Source: an uncultured Alistipes sp. (GTDB lineage: Bacteria; Bacteroidota; Bacteroidia; Bacteroidales; Rikenellaceae). Taken from it: a DNA stretch of 49,153 nucleotides. The position numbers and the translations under genes are program-made. Positions 7,674 to 15,608 of this stretch are shown in pieces; position 1 is the first letter of the stretch, and each line of letters opens with the position of its first letter. The notes beneath the pieces were generated by a model, which worked only from the letters and a program-made list of their open reading frames with translations, had not been told where the DNA came from and searched no databases. The stretch lies in contig CASDSD010000006.1 of the NCBI GenBank assembly GCA_949283205.1, forward strand, positions 1-49,153. The letters are read 5' to 3'.

Positions 7674-9563
7674 ATGAATTCAATCGAAACGATAGAATAC
7701 GATCTGCTATACAAGGTCAACTCTCCGGCCGACCTCAAGAAACTCTCCGTCGCACAGTTACCACAATACTGCCGCGAACTGCGCAAGTACATAATCGAAG
7801 AGTGTTCGAAGAATCCGGGGCATCTGGCCTCGAGTCTCGGGGCCGTGGAGCTCGCCGTGGCCATACACTACGTCTACGACACGCCCGACGACAAGGTGGT
7901 GTGGGACGTGGGGCACCAGGCATACGCCCACAAGATCATCACGGGCCGCCGCGACCTCTTCCCCACGAACCGCAAGCTGGGCGGAATAAGCGGCTTTCCC
8001 CGCATGAGCGAGAGCGAATACGACGCCTTCGGCGCAGGCCACGCCTCGACATCCATCTCGGCGGCATACGGGTTGGCAAAAGCCGCGGAACTGCGCGGCG
8101 AGCGGCGCAAGGTCGTGGCCGTAATCGGCGACGGCGCCATGACAGGGGGCCTCGCGTTCGAGGGGCTCAACAACGCCGGCGAGAAGAAGTCGAACGACAT
8201 CCTCGTCATCCTCAACGACAACGAGATCTCGATCGACGAGGGTACGGGCGCCCTCAAGAGTTACCTGACACATGTATCCACATCGCGCCACTACAACCGT
8301 TTCAAGCGCCGCCTGTGGAACATATTCGCACACATACCTCCGCTGCTGCGCTTCTGTCAGAAGGCCGGCAACGCAGTAAAACAGGGTCTGCTGCAGAACA
8401 GCAACCTCTTCGAGAGCCTCAACTTCCGCTACTTCGGACAGATCGACGGACACAATATCAAGGAGCTGGTACGAATACTCTCGGCATTGAAAGAGATGCC
8501 CGAGCCGAAGCTGCTGCACGTGATCACGGTCAAGGGCAAGGGCTACACCCCCGCCGAGGACAACCAACCCCTGTGGCACGCCCCCGGATGCTTCAACCCC
8601 GATACGGGCGAACGCATCCCCGCCAGGAACTCCGCGGCACGATACCAGGATGTCTTCGGCGAGACGCTGCTCGAACTCGCCCGCGCCGACCGCCGCATCG
8701 TCGGCATAACACCCGCCATGCCGTCGGGATGCTCGCTCAACATCATGATGCACGAGATGCCCGACCGTTGCTTCGACGTGGGTATCGCCGAGGGTCACGC
8801 CGTGACATTCTCGGCAGGACTGGCTGCGGGAGGCATGCACCCCGTCTGCAACATATACTCGTCGTTCCTGCAGCGCGCCTACGACAACATCATCCATGAC
8901 GTGGCTCTGCAGCGTCTTCCCGTGACCTTCTGTATCGACCGTGCGGGCCTTGTGGGTGAGGACGGCGCCACGCACCACGGCAGTTTCGACATGGCATACC
9001 TCTCGTGCGTCCCCGACATCATAGTCGCCGCACCGATGAACGAACGCGAACTGCGCAACATGCTCTATACGGCCGTCAACACCCCCGCCCCCTACGCCAT
9101 ACGCTATCCGCGCGGCTGCGGCGAAGGTGTCGAGTGGCGCGGCATGCCCTTCGAGCCCGTGCCCACGGGCAAGGGCCGCCGGCTGAAGGATGGCAAGGAT
9201 ATGGCCGTAATATCGATAGGCACCGCGGGAAACAACGCCGCCGAGGCTATCGAGGCCATCGAGCGCAGCGGACTCGTAACGATAGCCCACTACGACCTGC
9301 GTTTCGCCAAGCCGCTGGACGAGGAGCTGCTGCGCGAGGCCGCCACACGCTTCGACCGCATACTTACGGTCGAGGACGGCATTCTGCGCGGGGGCGTCGG
9401 CGAGGCCATAGCCGACTTCTTCGCCGAGAACGGATTCTCGCCGCACATACGTTCGCTCGGAATAAACGACAACTTCGTCGAGCAGGGAACCGTAGCACAA
9501 CTTCAGGCCCTGCGCGGATACGATGCCGAAGGTATCCTGCGAACAATAAAGGAGATGCTTTGA
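7674..9563 (+). CDS. dxs: 1-Deoxy-D-xylulose-5-phosphate synthase
   Basis: 629 residues, normal for the family. It condenses pyruvate and glyceraldehyde 3-phosphate using thiamine diphosphate, the first step of the MEP isoprenoid pathway, in the cytoplasm. Visible motifs: the N-terminal HASSLGAVEL-like segment LASSLGAVELAVAIH, DVGHQAYAHKI, the ThDP/Mg motif GDGAMTGG with its downstream Asn (LNDNEISI), the transketolase catalytic Glu in DVGIAEGHAVTFSAG, and the C-terminal domain ending in LRTIKEML. The start at 7674 is the only Met that keeps the N-terminal helix LYKVNSPADLKKLS. Its stop overlaps the start of the next gene (TGATG), so the two are translationally coupled. Two tandem promoters precede it. 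Confidence 0.97.
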   Translation: MNSIETIEYDLLYKVNSPADLKKLSVAQLPQYCRELRKYIIEECSKNPGHLASSLGAVELAVAIHYVYDTPDDKVVWDVGHQAYAHKIITGRRDLFPTNRKLGGISGFPRMSESEYDAFGAGHASTSISAAYGLAKAAELRGERRKVVAVIGDGAMTGGLAFEGLNNAGEKKSNDILVILNDNEISIDEGTGALKSYLTHVSTSRHYNRFKRRLWNIFAHIPPLLRFCQKAGNAVKQGLLQNSNLFESLNFRYFGQIDGHNIKELVRILSALKEMPEPKLLHVITVKGKGYTPAEDNQPLWHAPGCFNPDTGERIPARNSAARYQDVFGETLLELARADRRIVGITPAMPSGCSLNIMMHEMPDRCFDVGIAEGHAVTFSAGLAAGGMHPVCNIYSSFLQRAYDNIIHDVALQRLPVTFCIDRAGLVGEDGATHHGSFDMAYLSCVPDIIVAAPMNERELRNMLYTAVNTPAPYAIRYPRGCGEGVEWRGMPFEPVPTGKGRRLKDGKDMAVISIGTAGNNAAEAIEAIERSGLVTIAHYDLRFAKPLDEELLREAATRFDRILTVEDGILRGGVGEAIADFFAENGFSPHIRSLGINDNFVEQGTVAQLQALRGYDAEGILRTIKEML

Positions 9564-10450
9564 TGCGATTACGGATATTTACCCTTATGATGTTTCTCTG
9601 CGCCGCCACGGGCGCGCAGGCGCAACGTTACCTCATACCCGAACACGAAGGTGAACTGTATCTCGACACGTCAACGCTGATCGACACCACCGAGATCCGA
9701 ATCGAGGGGGCGTCGCAAGGGCTGGCGCTGTGGCGCCGATACGCATTCTCGCTCCATGACAAGGGGCAGTGCGTGGTGCTGGACATGAAACGCCGCCGCT
9801 TCGTCGGCACGTTCCACCTCGAGGGGAACACGTCTCACTGCAACAACGCCTCGTTCGGGGTGGAGAGATACTCGCGCAAATCGGAATTTCCGCTCCTCTA
9901 CATATCGGAGTGCCGCGGCGAACGCGCCTGCTACGTAACGGACATCTCGACCGAAGGCTCGCGGATAGTACAGAAGATAATATATACAGGCGACGACTGC
10001 ACGGGGCCGATGGACTGGTGTGTCGACCGCGAAAAGAGGATCCTCTACGCCTACTGCACCATAGACGGCAAACGCACCTTCCGCCGTTTCCGGCTGCCGC
10101 GCCTCGAGGAGTCCGACGCCGAGGGCATCGTGCGCCTTACGGCAGCAGACGCCCTGGGGGACATTGCGGTGGGCGACATAGCCATACCGCAGGGCAGCGC
10201 CGCCGAAAAACGGTGCATATACCTTCCCGACGGCGTACCGTCGCGCGGCTGCCGCATGCACGTGGTGGATGCCGCCACGGGGCGGCGGCTCCGGCTCATA
10301 GACCTCAACCCCATAGGGTATGAACCCGAAGGGCTCGACATAAAGCGCCGCAGGCTATACCTCTCGTTCCACGTCGCGGGGCATCCAGAACGGAACCTGA
10401 TATACCGGTTCCGCCTAAAACCCGTACGCAAGGCCGCCACCGTGGAGTAA
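9563..10450 (+). CDS. Secreted protein of unknown function overlapping dxs
   Basis: 295 residues. The ATG at 9563 shares its A with the dxs stop (TGATG), and the signal peptide MRLRIFTLMMFLCAATGAQA supports this start. The mature part is rich in beta strands with repeated short blocks (for example FVGTFHLEGN, RIVQKIIYTG, RLRLIDLNPIG, YEPEGLDIKRRRLYLSFHV) that resemble blades of a beta-propeller such as the NHL/SMP-30 type, but I cannot name a family. It has several Cys (HCNNAS, SECRGERACY, DDCTG, DWCVD), possibly paired in the periplasm. The coupling to dxs implies co-expression, not a shared pathway. It is followed by a convergent lipocalin gene after 35 bases. Confidence 0.75.
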   Translation: MRLRIFTLMMFLCAATGAQAQRYLIPEHEGELYLDTSTLIDTTEIRIEGASQGLALWRRYAFSLHDKGQCVVLDMKRRRFVGTFHLEGNTSHCNNASFGVERYSRKSEFPLLYISECRGERACYVTDISTEGSRIVQKIIYTGDDCTGPMDWCVDREKRILYAYCTIDGKRTFRRFRLPRLEESDAEGIVRLTAADALGDIAVGDIAIPQGSAAEKRCIYLPDGVPSRGCRMHVVDAATGRRLRLIDLNPIGYEPEGLDIKRRRLYLSFHVAGHPERNLIYRFRLKPVRKAATVE

Positions 10451-10485
10451 CCCGGCATTACGGTCTGTCCATTGCCGGCCGGACG

Positions 10486-11010
10486 CTACCGCTGCTCGAC
10501 ATATATGAGTTTCGAGGTATCGTATCCGCGCGAGGCCGCCTCCTCGAGAATAGCGTCCAGCACACCCCGCGCCAGGTGCGGAGTACGGGACAATATCCAC
10601 AGATAATGCGGCGAACGGCTCCCCACGAGGGCCCACCCGCCATCCTCGCCCATCGCCAGGATATTGTAATCGGAATAAAAGATCCAGAAGAACGATACCC
10701 GCAGACGTCCGGGCGTGTCGGTCGTGCGGGCACGGCCATGCGCCGTACGCAGTTCGCTGCCGCGCATGCCGCTGTTGACCACCTCAACGGTACCGTCGTC
10801 GAGCAGCGTATAGTCGGCCGTGACATACTCCATGTCGCGTTCGAACGAGTGGTCGAAGCGAGCGATCTCATACCAGCGGCCCATATAGTCCTCGAGCGAA
10901 AAGTCGCTCACCGTCGTGCGGTCGATGTCGGCTGCGCGCGCTCCCCACGAAAAGGCGGCAACGACAATGGACAGAATTGCAAGCGTAATCACGATAATGA
11001 AGGTTTTCAA
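10486..11010 (-). CDS. Lipocalin family protein (Blc-like)
   Basis: 174 residues with an N-terminal hydrophobic segment (MKTFIIVITLAILSIVVAAFSWGARA) that acts as signal peptide or anchor; there is no lipobox Cys, unlike E. coli Blc. The lipocalin signature GRWYEIARF is at residues 44-52, followed by the barrel strands and the Blc-type YLWILSRTP near 137-145. Bacterial lipocalins bind lysophospholipids or other lipids in the envelope. It lies downstream of the alpha-oxoamine synthase on the same strand, but a terminator separates them. Family assignment is strong; ligand unknown. Confidence 0.9.
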   Translation of the reverse strand: MKTFIIVITLAILSIVVAAFSWGARAADIDRTTVSDFSLEDYMGRWYEIARFDHSFERDMEYVTADYTLLDDGTVEVVNSGMRGSELRTAHGRARTTDTPGRLRVSFFWIFYSDYNILAMGEDGGWALVGSRSPHYLWILSRTPHLARGVLDAILEEAASRGYDTSKLIYVEQR

Positions 11011-11086
11011 GTGTTTTCCCGTTTTGTCATACGCCAGAGCCGCACATACCGTACCAATCGCCGGCGGGCACGGATCCTCCAGTCAC

Positions 11087-11158
11087 AAAAAAGGCCCGCA
11101 GTAACCTGCGGGCCCTTATCGTGCCGTCCGCCCTGCGCTCGAAGGCGGGGCGGACGGC
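11087..11158 (-). terminator. Tandem hairpins terminating the alpha-oxoamine synthase
   Basis: Two stems follow the stop on the - strand: an 11 bp stem (11123-11133 / 11148-11158), then a 9 bp stem (11093-11101 / 11106-11114, loop TAAC) followed by six T (A run 11087-11092). The second is a classic rho-independent terminator. Confidence 0.85.
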
Positions 11159-11170
11159 GATTCCTTTCGC

Positions 11171-12442
11171 CTATCGAACCTTGAAGTCGGGATCGGCCAT
11201 CATCGGGATGGGCATCGAGCGGTAGTAACCGGCCTCGAACTTGTCACGCACCGACTTGAAGGCCTCGATCGTGTACTTCACATCCTCCATGGTATGTGCC
11301 GCGGTAGGTATCACGCGCAGGATGATCTCGCCCTTCGGGATCACGGGATAGATCACGATCGAGCAGAAGAGCGCATGGTTCTCGCGCAGGTCGACGATGA
11401 GGTTGGTACCCTCCTCGTTGCCGCCCTTCATGTAGATGGGGGTTACGGGCGACTGCGTCACGCCGATATCGAAACCGTTCTCCTTGAGGCCGCTCTGCAG
11501 GGCGCGGGTGATCTCCCACAGCTTCTGCTGATACTCGGGGTGGTTGCGGATCAGCTCCAGACGCTTCATCGCGCCGATGACCATAGGCATGGGCAGCGAC
11601 TTGGCGTAGAGCTGCGAACGCATGTTGTAACGCAGCAGGTTGATGAGCCAGCGGGGACCGCTGACGAAGGCGCCGATGCCGGCCATAGACTTGGCGAAGG
11701 TGTTGAACAGCACGTCGATCTGGTCCGTCACACCGAAGTGCGCCGCCGTACCGCGACCGCCGGGACCCATGGTACCGAAACCGTGCGCGTCATCCACCAG
11801 AACGCGGAAGTTGAAGTCCTTCTTGGCCTTGGTGATCACGTCGAGGAAGCCCAGGTCACCCTTCATGCCGAAAACGCCCTCGGTGATGACCAGCACGCCG
11901 CCGTGCTGCTCGTCGGCCAGCTCTGTGGCGTGGCGCAGCTGCAGACGGAACGACTCCTCGTTGTTGTGGGCATAGACGAAACGCTTGCCCTTGTGCAGGC
12001 GCAGACCGTCGATGATGCAGGCGTGAGCCTCGGCGTCATAGACCACCACGTCGCGGGGCGAGAGCAGGCAGTCGATGATAGACACCATACCCTGATAGCC
12101 GTAGTTGAGCAGGAAAGCATCCTCCTTGCCCACGAACTCGGCCAGCTCACGCTCGAGCTGCTCGTGGTACTTGGTCTGACCGCTCATCATGCGGGCACCC
12201 ATGGGGGCCGCCATGCCGAACTCGGCGGCGCCGGCGGCATCGGCCTTGCGCACCTCGGGATGGTTGGCCAGGCCGAGATAGTTGTTAAGGCTCCAGTTGA
12301 GCATCATCTTGCCACGGAAACGCATGTGGGGGCCGATCTCGCCCTCCAGCTTGGGGAATGCGAAGTAGCCGTGTACACGCTGCATATACTGCCCGATGGG
12401 GCCTCCGGCATTCTTCTCAAGTCTTTCGAAAATATCAACCAT
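11171..12442 (-). CDS. Alpha-oxoamine synthase: candidate serine palmitoyltransferase or sulfonolipid (cysteate) acyltransferase
   Basis: 423 residues, fold-type I PLP enzyme of the alpha-oxoamine synthase family (KBL, BioF, SPT). The PLP-stacking His is His140 in AEAHACIIDG, the ring-binding Asp/His pair is in LVDDAHGFGTMG (Asp217/218, His220), and the Schiff-base Lys is Lys251 in TFAKSMAGIGAF. It has about 25-30 extra residues at the ends compared with E. coli KBL. In Bacteroidetes this family makes the long-chain bases of sphingolipids (serine plus acyl donor) or, in Alistipes and relatives, sulfonolipids (cysteate plus acyl-ACP). I cannot decide between these or a KBL role from sequence alone. 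It stands alone: a -7 box TATCTTTG on the - strand at 12533-12540 gives a leader of about 85 bases. Confidence 0.85.
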   Translation of the reverse strand: MVDIFERLEKNAGGPIGQYMQRVHGYFAFPKLEGEIGPHMRFRGKMMLNWSLNNYLGLANHPEVRKADAAGAAEFGMAAPMGARMMSGQTKYHEQLERELAEFVGKEDAFLLNYGYQGMVSIIDCLLSPRDVVVYDAEAHACIIDGLRLHKGKRFVYAHNNEESFRLQLRHATELADEQHGGVLVITEGVFGMKGDLGFLDVITKAKKDFNFRVLVDDAHGFGTMGPGGRGTAAHFGVTDQIDVLFNTFAKSMAGIGAFVSGPRWLINLLRYNMRSQLYAKSLPMPMVIGAMKRLELIRNHPEYQQKLWEITRALQSGLKENGFDIGVTQSPVTPIYMKGGNEEGTNLIVDLRENHALFCSIVIYPVIPKGEIILRVIPTAAHTMEDVKYTIEAFKSVRDKFEAGYYRSMPIPMMADPDFKVR

Positions 12443-12653
12443 ATTGTCAGTTAATTATTGAGTTGTATTCTGATCCTCTATTTTCCGGGCGGCCTGCACA
12501 CGACAGGCCCCGAACCGTTTTTTCCGGCAACACAAAGATAGCGCAAAAATCCGAACAAATGACATTCACGGTCAGACTTATGCCCTGCGCCGGCCGAAAA
12601 ATAAGTATTTATACTTACCACCGCCATATTGCCCCGCGAAAAGAGTGACCGCA

Positions 12654-12684
12654 TTGCGCAAAACAAGATTTTTTCTTATCTTCG
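12654..12684 (+). promoter_or_regulatory. Promoter of pyrH-tlpA-frr
   Basis: TTG (12654-12656), 20 bases, TATCTTCG (12677-12684). Start predicted near 12690, leader about 22 bases. Confidence 0.65.
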
Positions 12685-12711
12685 CAACAAGGATAAAACA
12701 GGTATCAAAAC

Positions 12712-13419
12712 ATGAAATACAAACGCATACTGCTCAAACTGAGCGGAGAATCGCTCCAGGGGGAGCAGAAATACGGGCTCTCGCCCGCCGTGCTGCAATC
12801 ATACGCCGAACAGATCGGCGCAGCCGCGGCCGCCGGCATCCAGATCGGAATCGTCATCGGCGGCGGCAACATCTTCCGCGGCCTGCAGGGCGTCGGCCGC
12901 GGATTCGACCGCGTCAAGGGCGACCAGATGGGAATGCTCGCAACGGTGATCAACTCCCTGGCGCTGCACTCGGCCCTCGAAAGCAACGGCATCAGGGCCA
13001 AGGTGCTCACCTCGATACGCATGGAGCCAATAGGCGAATACTACTCGAAGGCGCGCGCCATAGAGTACCTCGAGGCTGGATACGTCGTCATCATCGGCGG
13101 CGGCACCTCAAACCCCTACTTCTCGACCGACACCGCCGCCGCACTGCGCGGCATCGAGATCGAGGCTGACGTGCTCTTCAAGGGCACGCGCGTAGACGGC
13201 GTCTACACGGCCGACCCCGAGAAGGACCCCGTGGCCGTGAAGTTCGACGACATTACCTTCGACGAGGTATATACGCGCAACCTCAAGGTGATGGACATGA
13301 CGGCCTTCACCCTCTGCAAGGAGAACGGCCTCGACATCATCGTCTTCGACATGGACACCGCCGGCAACCTGCGCAGGGTGCTCGACGGCGAGGCCATAGG
13401 CACCCTCGTACACCGATAA
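12712..13419 (+). CDS. pyrH: UMP kinase
   Basis: 235 residues, the usual size. It phosphorylates UMP to UDP in pyrimidine nucleotide synthesis; bacterial PyrH is a hexamer of the amino-acid kinase fold. Motifs: RILLKLSGESL at the start, VIGGGNIFRG, DQMGMLATVIN, IIGGGTSNPYFSTDTAAALRG, and VDGVYTADPEKDP near residue 160-175. First gene of a three-gene run; a thioredoxin-like gene follows after 28 bases and frr after that. pyrH next to frr is a common bacterial order. Confidence 0.97.
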   Translation: MKYKRILLKLSGESLQGEQKYGLSPAVLQSYAEQIGAAAAAGIQIGIVIGGGNIFRGLQGVGRGFDRVKGDQMGMLATVINSLALHSALESNGIRAKVLTSIRMEPIGEYYSKARAIEYLEAGYVVIIGGGTSNPYFSTDTAAALRGIEIEADVLFKGTRVDGVYTADPEKDPVAVKFDDITFDEVYTRNLKVMDMTAFTLCKENGLDIIVFDMDTAGNLRRVLDGEAIGTLVHR

Positions 13420-13447
13420 CGACAACCGCACAACAGAAAAAGAGAAA

Positions 13448-14011
13448 ATGATACGCAATATTTTCAGCCGCAAATATCTCATGGTCGCCGCCGCGGCATT
13501 CGTAATGGCCGCAGCGCCCCTGACCGCAGCATCCGCACAACAGAAATCACAGCAGGAGCAGATCGCCGAATCGACCCTCGTAAAGGTCGGCGACAAGGCT
13601 CCCGACTTCACCGTTGAGATGGTCGACGGCTCGAAGATCACGCTCTCCGAGCTCAAAGGCAAGGTCGTCGTGGTAAATTTCTGGGCCACATGGTGCCCGC
13701 CCTGCCGCGAGGAGCTCAAACACGTCCAGGCAGATATCATCGACCGCTTCAAAGGTGAAAAGTTCGTCTTCCTGCCGATCTCGCGCGGCGAGGCCGCCAA
13801 GACCGTCAAGGCCTTCCTCGAGAAGAACGGATACGGGTTCCCCGCAGGACTCGATCCCGAACAGGCGATATACAAACTATACGCCTCGAACTTCATCCCC
13901 CGCAACTTCGTCATCGACAGGAAAGGCAACATAGCCTTTCTCTCGGTAGGATACGACGAAAAGGAGTTTGCGGAACTCATCGACACCGTGGCCGCCGAAC
14001 TGAAGAAGTAG
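13448..14011 (+). CDS. Exported thioredoxin-like protein (TlpA/ResA type)
   Basis: 187 residues with a signal peptide (FSRKYLMVAAAAFVMAAAPLTAASA). The thioredoxin fold starts near residue 48 (GDKAPDFTVEMVDG), has FWATWCPPC with Cys83 and Cys86, and the cis-proline loop NFIPRNFVIDRKGNI. Proteins of this kind reduce disulfides in the envelope, for example in cytochrome c maturation, but the client here is unknown. It sits between pyrH and frr with gaps of 28 and 26 bases, so it is almost certainly transcribed with them, an unexpected insertion in a conserved gene pair. Confidence 0.92.
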   Translation: MIRNIFSRKYLMVAAAAFVMAAAPLTAASAQQKSQQEQIAESTLVKVGDKAPDFTVEMVDGSKITLSELKGKVVVVNFWATWCPPCREELKHVQADIIDRFKGEKFVFLPISRGEAAKTVKAFLEKNGYGFPAGLDPEQAIYKLYASNFIPRNFVIDRKGNIAFLSVGYDEKEFAELIDTVAAELKK

Positions 14012-14037
14012 AAACGAAAACTTTAAGCATACAAGTT

Positions 14038-14595
14038 ATGGATACCAAGACCATCATCAAAGAGGCGACCGATCGCATGGAGCGCACGGTGCAGCATCTC
14101 GAGGAGGAGCTCCTCAACATCCGCGCGGGCAAGGCATCGACCAACGTCCTGAACAGCGTCTATGTCGACTATTACGGTTCGCAGTCGCCCGTATCGGCCG
14201 TGGCGAGCGTCACCGTACCCGACGCCAAGACCGTACTCATTCAGCCGTGGGACAAGAACATGATCCGCACCATCGAGAAGGCGATCCTCGACTCGAACAT
14301 CGGTCTCACCCCCTCGAACAACGGCGAGCAGATACGCCTCTCAATACCGCCCCTGACGGAGGAGCGCCGAAAGGAGCTGGTAAAGCAGGTGCGCAACATC
14401 GGCGAGAATGCCCGCATCAGCCTGCGCAACTCGCGCCGCGATGCCGTCGACGCCTTCAAGAAGGCACAGAAGGAGGGCATGCCCGAAGACGAGTCGAAGG
14501 ATGGCGAGACCCAGTCGCAGAAGCTCCTCGAGAAGTACTCGAAGAAGCTCGACTCGCTGATGGAGGCCAAGGAGAAGGAGATAATGACCGTCTGA
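14038..14595 (+). CDS. frr: Ribosome recycling factor
   Basis: 185 residues, matching the family (185 in E. coli). It splits the post-termination ribosome together with EF-G. The helical domain begins with ATDRMERTVQHLEEELLNIRAGKAS, the hinge and beta domain follow (VSAVASVTVPDAKTVLIQPWDKNMI), and the long third helix contains RNIGENARISLRNSRRDAVDAFKK. Last gene of the pyrH run; a terminator follows. Confidence 0.97.
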   Translation: MDTKTIIKEATDRMERTVQHLEEELLNIRAGKASTNVLNSVYVDYYGSQSPVSAVASVTVPDAKTVLIQPWDKNMIRTIEKAILDSNIGLTPSNNGEQIRLSIPPLTEERRKELVKQVRNIGENARISLRNSRRDAVDAFKKAQKEGMPEDESKDGETQSQKLLEKYSKKLDSLMEAKEKEIMTV

Positions 14596-14644
14596 AGTCC
14601 TTCTCCCCCACACCCATACGCTCCCGCTCGAACGGGAGCCATCA

Positions 14645-14677
14645 ACGCGGGCGGCACAGGCTGCCCGCGTCTCTTTT
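14645..14677 (+). terminator. Terminator after frr
   Basis: 8 bp GC-rich arms (14645-14652 / 14663-14670) with a 10-base loop, then CTCTTTT. A smaller GCTCCCG/CGGGAGC hairpin lies just before it. Confidence 0.7.
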
Positions 14678-14699
14678 ACAACCCGTAAACCCGCCATAC

Positions 14700-15521
14700 A
14701 TGAAGAAGATAATAACAACTATCGCTGCCGCGCTCGCCGTCATATCCGCGGCCCCGGCGCAGCAAAAGCACAGCGTGCAGTTCTTCGCACACCGCGGCAG
14801 CCGCCTCGAGTACGACGAGAACACCATGCCGGCCTTCCAGGCCACATACGACAAAGGCATCCGAGGCTATGAAACCGACATACGCATGACGGCCGACGGC
14901 AAACTCGTCGTATCGCACGACTCGTCTCTCGCGCGCCTCACGCCCAGCGACGGCGAGGTGGAGAAGATGACCGCACGGGAGATCCGCAAGGTGAAGACCA
15001 AACAGGGCAACGACATACTCTTCCTCGACGAACTGTGCCGGTGGCTCGCCGACAAGGAGGGCATGTACGTCGAGTTCGAGATGAAAACCTCGAGCCCCGC
15101 CTATGACGAGGAGCAGCTGGAGAAGTATTGCGACCTCCTCTACACGACAGCCATGGCCCGCAAACCCGCCTCGTCGACATACCTGTTCACCTCGAGCGAC
15201 AAGCGGGCCCTGCGCACGATGCAGCGCCTGCATCCCGAAGCCGACCTGCTGCTTATCATAGGCCGCCCCATCGGCGACGACACCATACGCGAGGCTCTCG
15301 ACATGGGGATCAAACGCCTCGGATGCACCATGGGCGGCACCAGCCGCGACGCCGTGCGCAAGGCCAAGAAGGCGGGGCTGTTCGTCTCCCTCTGGCCCGG
15401 GCAGTCGATAGACGACTTCATCCTCGGCGTCGCCCTCGGGGCCGACGCCCTCTGCTGCGACCGTGCCGTCGAGGTCAAGGAGTTCTTCGACGAGCACATG
15501 CCGTGGGTCGAGGCCCGATAA
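14700..15521 (+). CDS. Exported glycerophosphodiester phosphodiesterase family protein
   Basis: 273 residues with a signal peptide (MKKIITTIAAALAVISAAPA). The GDPD barrel motifs are present: AHRGSRLEYDENT with His31, Arg32 and Glu40, then GYETDIRMTADGKLVVSHD with Glu58, Asp60 and the catalytic His73. The end of the barrel (LGADALCCDRAVEVKEFF) is also normal. These enzymes release glycerol 3-phosphate from deacylated phospholipids in the periplasm. It is on the lower size limit of the family. It starts 22 bases after the frr terminator; I see no strong promoter of its own, so some read-through from the frr operon is possible. Confidence 0.9.
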   Translation: MKKIITTIAAALAVISAAPAQQKHSVQFFAHRGSRLEYDENTMPAFQATYDKGIRGYETDIRMTADGKLVVSHDSSLARLTPSDGEVEKMTAREIRKVKTKQGNDILFLDELCRWLADKEGMYVEFEMKTSSPAYDEEQLEKYCDLLYTTAMARKPASSTYLFTSSDKRALRTMQRLHPEADLLLIIGRPIGDDTIREALDMGIKRLGCTMGGTSRDAVRKAKKAGLFVSLWPGQSIDDFILGVALGADALCCDRAVEVKEFFDEHMPWVEAR

Positions 15522-15551
15522 CCGACGAGCGGACAAGCTCTGCCGCCGCCA

Positions 15552-15593
15552 AACGCAAAGAGGGCGCAACGTATGTTGCGCCCTCTTTGCGTT
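15552..15593. terminator. Bidirectional terminator between GDPD and glycogen operon
   Basis: 19 bp perfect arms (15552-15570 / 15575-15593) with a GTAT loop, placed between two convergent transcription units. It ends 15 bases from the GH57 stop. Confidence 0.9.
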
Positions 15594-15608
15594 CAGGAAT
15601 CCGGACGT

